Positions 6,595-9,955 of a DNA stretch of 9,955 bases are shown here, in pieces; the stretch's first letter is position 1; the number at the start of each line of letters is the position of its first letter. A program made the position numbers and the translations under genes. The notes beneath the pieces were generated by a model. It saw only the letters and a list, made by a program, of their open reading frames with translations, was not told the origin of the DNA and searched no databases. This DNA comes from Rugosibacter sp. GTDB lineage: Bacteria; Pseudomonadota; Gammaproteobacteria; Burkholderiales; Rhodocyclaceae. The DNA is taken from the NCBI GenBank assembly GCA_023257495.1, contig JALRCC010000088.1, positions 1-9,955 on the forward strand, written 5' to 3'.

Positions 6595-7539
6595 TCAAGC
6601 CGCCCGCTGCTTGCGGCACAAACCACCCAGGCCAAGCAATCCAAGGCTCAACAGCGCAAGTGTTGCGGGCTCGGGCACTGCCCGGCCATCACCACTGATG
6701 GAGAGCACATCGTTGTAACAGGATGGACCCCAATGCGCGTCAACCACGCTGAATGCCTGGCCCGGTGTCAGGTTGAACAGGCTTAAATCAACAGCGACTT
6801 CCCACGTTGCATGCTGGTTGGCCGATGCCGTATTCAATGAAGCATAAAGCTGCGCCATGCCAAGCGCGGTTTGTCCGGTGGTCGCATCGAACTGCACTGC
6901 ACGGGTTGAACCCAGCGCGCCAATACCCTGCAACGTAGTTCCTTGATTGACTCGCCAGACTGACCCCGCCACCTGGTCCGCCAGCGTAACTGTGCTAGTG
7001 GTATTGCCATTCGCATTGATATGGAACAGCGAACCCGCTGCCCCCTGGGTCTGCGCCGAACCGCCCACAGCACCGGCAATGCCGCCCCCCATTTCAATCA
7101 CATACTGGACGCCATTGATGGAGAGAAACAGATCACCCGGCGAATACAGGGCGGCGCCATTGTCCGGGCGCTGTCCGGTAGCGATACCAAAAAACAGCGT
7201 GTTGTTACGCTGCGCCATGCCCAGAAATTCAACGTCATAATCCTGACCACCCCAGTAGGGCGTTACCTGGTAAGCATTGCTGTTGTCGTTCGTGTCTTCG
7301 CAACGGAAAAAGGCATTCTGACTGGTGCAACCGGGCGATGCATCGTTCGCGCCCGCTGTATGCGCCAGATTGCTGCCATTATTGTTGGCCAGTGTCACGC
7401 CCCAGTCGGACAAATTGCCATCGACAGTCACCGCCAGTGTCGGGATCGGCGCTGCCCAGGATGCCCCTACCGCCAAAGCACAACCCATCGCCAAGAAGGT
7501 TTTTGCAATGCGTGTTTTTCGCTGTATCGATTTTTTCAT
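6595..7539 (-). CDS. PEP-CTERM sorting-domain protein (exosortase substrate)
   Basis: An exported protein of 314 residues. It has a signal peptide, MKKSIQRKTRIAKTFLAMGC onward to about GASWA-A (29), and a mature domain starting VDGNLSDWGVTL (39-50), a D-G-x-x-x-D-W opening like that of CBM9/DOMON-type beta-sandwich domains. Near the C-terminus is HWGPSCYNDVLSISG (269-283), which resembles the 'W..(E)CGND.I' block seen before the tail in many PEP-CTERM proteins. The tail is canonical: VPEP (288-291), hydrophobic ATLALLSLGLLGLGGL (292-307) and basic CRKQR (308-312). Such proteins are cut and sorted to the surface by an exosortase (XrtA/EpsH), whose gene is not in this window, and are tied to exopolysaccharide and floc formation. 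An upstream ATG at 7584 would add 15 residues before the signal peptide; 7539 is preferred because it gives a normal signal peptide and a ~55-base leader from the predicted promoter. Confidence 0.93.
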   Translation of the reverse strand: MKKSIQRKTRIAKTFLAMGCALAVGASWAAPIPTLAVTVDGNLSDWGVTLANNNGSNLAHTAGANDASPGCTSQNAFFRCEDTNDNSNAYQVTPYWGGQDYDVEFLGMAQRNNTLFFGIATGQRPDNGAALYSPGDLFLSINGVQYVIEMGGGIAGAVGGSAQTQGAAGSLFHINANGNTTSTVTLADQVAGSVWRVNQGTTLQGIGALGSTRAVQFDATTGQTALGMAQLYASLNTASANQHATWEVAVDLSLFNLTPGQAFSVVDAHWGPSCYNDVLSISGDGRAVPEPATLALLSLGLLGLGGLCRKQRAA

Positions 7540-7604
7540 GTTGATTTGCTTTCTTTGTGCCTGAATAAAATTTTTGAGGACCATTTAACTTTCAAGAACG
7601 ATAA

Positions 7605-7620
7605 AGCAAACAGCGTGCCA
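7605..7620 (-). promoter_or_regulatory. Sigma-54 (-24/-12) promoter of the PEP-CTERM gene
   Basis: On the minus strand, bases 7620-7605 read TGGCACG-CTGT-TTGCT, an exact fit to the RpoN consensus TGGCACG-N4-TTGCW. The invariant GG (7619-7618) and GC (7607-7606) are separated by ten bases. Transcription should start near 7594, giving about 55 bases of leader to the ATG at 7539. RpoN control of PEP-CTERM genes through the PrsK/PrsR two-component pair is described for betaproteobacteria, which agrees with this site. Confidence 0.88.
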
Positions 7621-7637
7621 TATTTAATTTTTAATAT

Positions 7638-7650
7638 AATCAATAAGTTA
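7638..7650 (+). promoter_or_regulatory. IHF-binding site consensus
   Basis: AATCAATAAGTTA matches the IHF consensus WATCAANNNNTTR at every defined position. An A/T tract (7623-7637) lies on its 5' side, as in strong IHF sites. It is centred near -50 of the predicted sigma-54 start, between the promoter and the inverted repeat at 7689, where IHF bending would bring an activator to RNA polymerase. In such AT-rich DNA one match could still be chance. Confidence 0.6.
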
Positions 7651-7688
7651 AAATTAAAATTTCACATATTTCTGCTGTCATGTAAAGA

Positions 7689-7703
7689 ATTGCGACACGC
7701 AAT
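7689..7703. promoter_or_regulatory. Perfect inverted repeat, candidate upstream activator site
   Basis: ATTGCG-ACA-CGCAAT is a perfect 6-3-6 dyad centred about 100 bases upstream of the predicted sigma-54 transcription start, in the usual range for enhancer sites of NtrC-family activators. PrsR is the natural candidate protein, but I cannot confirm its recognition sequence from here. Confidence 0.5.
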
Positions 7704-7932
7704 ATATTTTTGTGCATCATCCAAACAAGCGCTTATTTTTCGCAAAAACTACCGCCTTACTCACCGTGCGATCTGCACAAATCAAGCGAGTGTCGTTCTC
7801 TCCCATCGCAACACATGGGCTCACGACACATGCTGCGCTTCATGCTTCATATTTGAGACCTACTCTTATAAAAAATCGGCGCTGGTGAGACGGTGCTGCA
7901 TAATGCATATAACATGACAGCTACCCCGAACC

Positions 7933-9955
7933 ATGCGTCCCAACATCGTGCTGCCTTTGAACCCTCTCTGGCTATTCGCCACCTTGGCCTTCATCATTTA
8001 CGGCAGCCTCGTCCCGCTCGATTTTCATCCGCATTCACTGGCCTGGGCCTGGGAGAGATTTCAACAAACGCCCATGCTCAACCTCGGGATAGACAGCCGC
8101 GCCGACTGGATCGCCAATGGCGTGCTGTATCTCCCGGCGGGCTTTTTGCTGGCGGAACGCTTTGTTGGCCGTCTGCGCGGCCTAGCACTGACTGGTGCCA
8201 TTCTGCTGAGTATCGTGGCACTGGCCTTGATCGCCTTCGGCGTCGAATTCACACAACTGTTTTTTCCACCGCGCACGGTATCGCAAAACGATCTTCTGGC
8301 TGAAACCATCGGTACCACACTGGGCGTTCTGCTTGCCTTGCCGTTAAGCAATCCGATCCGCCGCATGGCCGCCTTCAGGCCCACGCATGGTGCGCAAGGC
8401 GTGACGCTGCTGCTGGGCGGCTATGTGGTGGCCTACCTGGCCTACTGTTTTTTTCCTTTTGATTTTTTTATCTCTGCACCGGAAGTTTCAGCAAAGCTGG
8501 CCTCGGATCGATGGGGTCTGCTCTTCGCCGCCCATTATCATGGCAACAGCTTGCGTACCCTGCTCACGCTGGTGCTTGAAGTTGCCGCCATCATGCCCTT
8601 CGGTATGTTCATCGCGCGCCGTCGCGGTCACGCGAATCATCCCGGACAATACCCAACTACCACTCCCGCATGGATTCTGATCACCAGCGGATTACTGCTT
8701 GGCCTGGCGATCGAGGCCATTCAGTTTTTTACCTACACGGCGATCAGTCAAGGCATCTCGATTTTTACCCGTGCGCTCGGCACCTATGCTGGCGGGATGC
8801 TCTGGAACACGCTGGAAACGAAAAATCGCGTGCGCCGTTTACCACTGCGCGACCTGATTCAGTGTCATCAACTTCTGCTGACCCTGCTCTATCTGGTCAG
8901 CGTGGCTCTACTTACCGGTTGGTTCTATCGCCCCTGGGGCGACATGCAGACAGCGCTCGATGCACTGGCAAAACTCCGTTTTCTCCCGTTTTATTACCAC
9001 TATTACGTCAGTGAAGCCAACGCCTTGACCAGTCTGCTGTCCGTAGCGCTGCTGTATGCGCCTCTCGGCATTCTCGCCTGGTCATCCCGACTTCCACAGC
9101 TTTTCACAATCTACCTACCCGCCGCACTCGCCAGTATGGTCGAAACGGCGAAACTGTTTTCAATCAGCACACACGCCGACCCGACCAACCTCCTGATTGC
9201 GGTCGCCACAGCGCGCCTCATCGCTCTTATCGCTGACCGGATCGTGCCCGGCGACGCCGTGCAGATGTCCGATATCACTCCACACCAGCAAAGCGACAAA
9301 CAAGCCAGCGCAGCCGCTCCACAACAACCCACGCCTGCGCCGATGATGGCCGCCGCTGCGCCGCCCATTGAGAAAACGCAACCAGCTCCATTCGCTCTGC
9401 TGGCGCTGGTCGCCGCAGGCGTCACTTACTGGCTCAGCGGTTTTCCGGTGCAGCCCCTGCTCCTTGCCGGCGCGCTGATCGCCAGCGCAATCGCCGTCTG
9501 GTTCAAACCCGTTACCGCCCTGGCGATCATCCCCGCCGCGCTGCCCATCCTCGATCTCGCCCCCTGGAGCGGGCGCTTCTATCTTGACGAATTCGACGCC
9601 CTGCTTGCCATCGTATTGGCCACGGGCTACGCACGCACAACATCCAGCCGCGTGGCTCTGCACCCGGCGTTAAAAATGGCACTGGCTCTGCTACTGGCCA
9701 GTTTTCTTATCAGCACCCTGATGGCGCTCACCCCCTGGCAGATGCCCGATGTCAACGCCTTCAACAGCTACTTCAGCCCATTCAACGCACTGCGCATCGG
9801 CAAAGGTTTTGTCTGGGCAATTCTTTTCATTCAGCTCGCACAGCGGCTCAACAGCAACCCCGCCAAATCCTTCCAGTGGTTTGCCTGGGGCATGACGCTC
9901 GGCCTGGTTGCGGTCGTCATGGTCATGGTGCGCGAAAAAATACTGTTCGGCGGGC
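7933..9955 (+). CDS. Polytopic membrane protein: three VanZ-like units plus O-antigen ligase/polymerase-like region, 3' partial
   Basis: An uninterrupted frame of 674 codons reaches the right edge. Unit 1 (about 10-140) has IIYGSLVPLDF (21-31), ANGVLYLPAGF (61-71) and GVEFTQLFFPPRT (103-115) with D120 and TIGTTLG (125-131), the usual VanZ 'E..Q.f.p.R...D...N.iG' pattern. Unit 2 (about 155-295) has FFPFDF (173-178), AAIMPFGMF (218-226), IEAIQFF (260-266) and GTYAGGML (283-290). Unit 3 (about 310-435) has LLYAPLG (373-379), VETAKLF (403-409) and HADPTNLLIAVATA (414-427). A Gln/Pro/Ala-rich linker (about 445-485) leads to further helices with DLAPWSGRFYLDEFDALL (541-558) and YFSPFNALRIGKGF (613-626), reminiscent of the first half of O-antigen ligase/Wzy proteins. 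A stop at 7915-7917 limits the start; the 7933 ATG lacks a Shine-Dalgarno. It may polymerise or ligate the glycan; this role is inferred. Confidence 0.82.
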   Translation, partial: MRPNIVLPLNPLWLFATLAFIIYGSLVPLDFHPHSLAWAWERFQQTPMLNLGIDSRADWIANGVLYLPAGFLLAERFVGRLRGLALTGAILLSIVALALIAFGVEFTQLFFPPRTVSQNDLLAETIGTTLGVLLALPLSNPIRRMAAFRPTHGAQGVTLLLGGYVVAYLAYCFFPFDFFISAPEVSAKLASDRWGLLFAAHYHGNSLRTLLTLVLEVAAIMPFGMFIARRRGHANHPGQYPTTTPAWILITSGLLLGLAIEAIQFFTYTAISQGISIFTRALGTYAGGMLWNTLETKNRVRRLPLRDLIQCHQLLLTLLYLVSVALLTGWFYRPWGDMQTALDALAKLRFLPFYYHYYVSEANALTSLLSVALLYAPLGILAWSSRLPQLFTIYLPAALASMVETAKLFSISTHADPTNLLIAVATARLIALIADRIVPGDAVQMSDITPHQQSDKQASAAAPQQPTPAPMMAAAAPPIEKTQPAPFALLALVAAGVTYWLSGFPVQPLLLAGALIASAIAVWFKPVTALAIIPAALPILDLAPWSGRFYLDEFDALLAIVLATGYARTTSSRVALHPALKMALALLLASFLISTLMALTPWQMPDVNAFNSYFSPFNALRIGKGFVWAILFIQLAQRLNSNPAKSFQWFAWGMTLGLVAVVMVMVREKILFGG

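Larger units (their letters stand above)
7540..7932. promoter_or_regulatory. AT-rich divergent regulatory region between PEP-CTERM and VanZ-type genes
   Basis: This ~390-base spacer is much more AT-rich than its flanks, especially 7621-7680, where TTTAATTTTTAA (7623-7634) and TTAAAATTAAA (7648-7658) form an imperfect inverted repeat. It holds the sigma-54 promoter, IHF consensus and inverted repeat listed separately. Further right are CGACAC motifs at 7694-7699 and 7824-7829, with the reverse complement GTGTCG at 7790-7795, which might be extra activator half-sites. CCCAT/ATGGG (7802-7806 and 7815-7819) can form a small hairpin. I found no convincing promoter for the rightward gene. Long open frames crossing this stretch lack coding character. 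Confidence 0.6.

Noticed and set aside
7021..7917. 298-codon plus-strand open frame opposite the PEP-CTERM gene
   Set aside because: It mirrors the PEP-CTERM coding strand and then crosses AT-rich regulatory DNA; it has no start signal, domain or sensible composition.
7893..8303. 136-codon plus-strand open frame at the start of the VanZ-type gene
   Set aside because: It is out of frame with the 674-codon frame from 7933, which carries clear membrane and VanZ motifs.
9111..9663. Minus-strand open frames of 104 and 167 codons at the right end
   Set aside because: Both lie opposite the VanZ/polymerase-like frame and have the Gly/Arg/Ala-rich, low-order composition of shadow frames.

Overview
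The window looks like part of an exopolysaccharide / cell-surface locus of a Gram-negative proteobacterium, most likely a betaproteobacterium. The grounds are a ManC-type sugar-nucleotide enzyme beside a Wzb-like low-molecular-weight tyrosine phosphatase, a protein with a textbook PEP-CTERM sorting tail behind a consensus sigma-54 promoter, and a VanZ / O-antigen-polymerase-like membrane protein. Base composition is moderately GC-rich in genes, with one strikingly AT-rich intergenic region at 7.6 kb. The taxonomic guess is inference; no rRNA or species marker is present.

Layout, left to right. (1) 1-261, minus: N-terminal part of a low-molecular-weight protein tyrosine phosphatase running off the left edge. 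(2) 400-1872, plus: bifunctional mannose-1-phosphate guanylyltransferase / mannose-6-phosphate isomerase (manC/algA type), divergent from the phosphatase. (3) 1981-2586, plus: small class I SAM-dependent methyltransferase. (4) 2661-2870, minus: 69-residue two-helix membrane protein with an ideal ribosome-binding site, convergent with the methyltransferase. (5) 2869-4356, plus: exported right-handed beta-helix protein whose start is uncertain; its only ATG shares the CATG that starts gene 4. (6) 4422-6443, plus: acyltransferase-3 / SGNH fusion that probably O-acylates a polysaccharide. (7) 6595-7539, minus: PEP-CTERM protein. (8) 7933-9955 and beyond, plus: long polytopic protein with three VanZ-like units followed by what looks like an O-antigen ligase/polymerase module; it runs off the right edge.

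A working model: ManC supplies GDP-mannose, the methyltransferase and acyltransferase decorate the glycan, the beta-helix protein binds or modifies it in the periplasm or outside, the terminal membrane protein may polymerise or ligate it, and the phosphatase is expected to oppose a tyrosine autokinase (not in the window) that controls chain length or export. The PEP-CTERM protein would be sorted to the surface by an exosortase encoded elsewhere and may bind the polymer.

The strongest regulatory signal is upstream of the PEP-CTERM gene: a consensus -24/-12 promoter, a perfect IHF consensus and a perfect inverted repeat in the usual activator position, in textbook sigma-54 order. Apart from this I see no CRISPR array, tRNA, rRNA, insertion sequence or att site.
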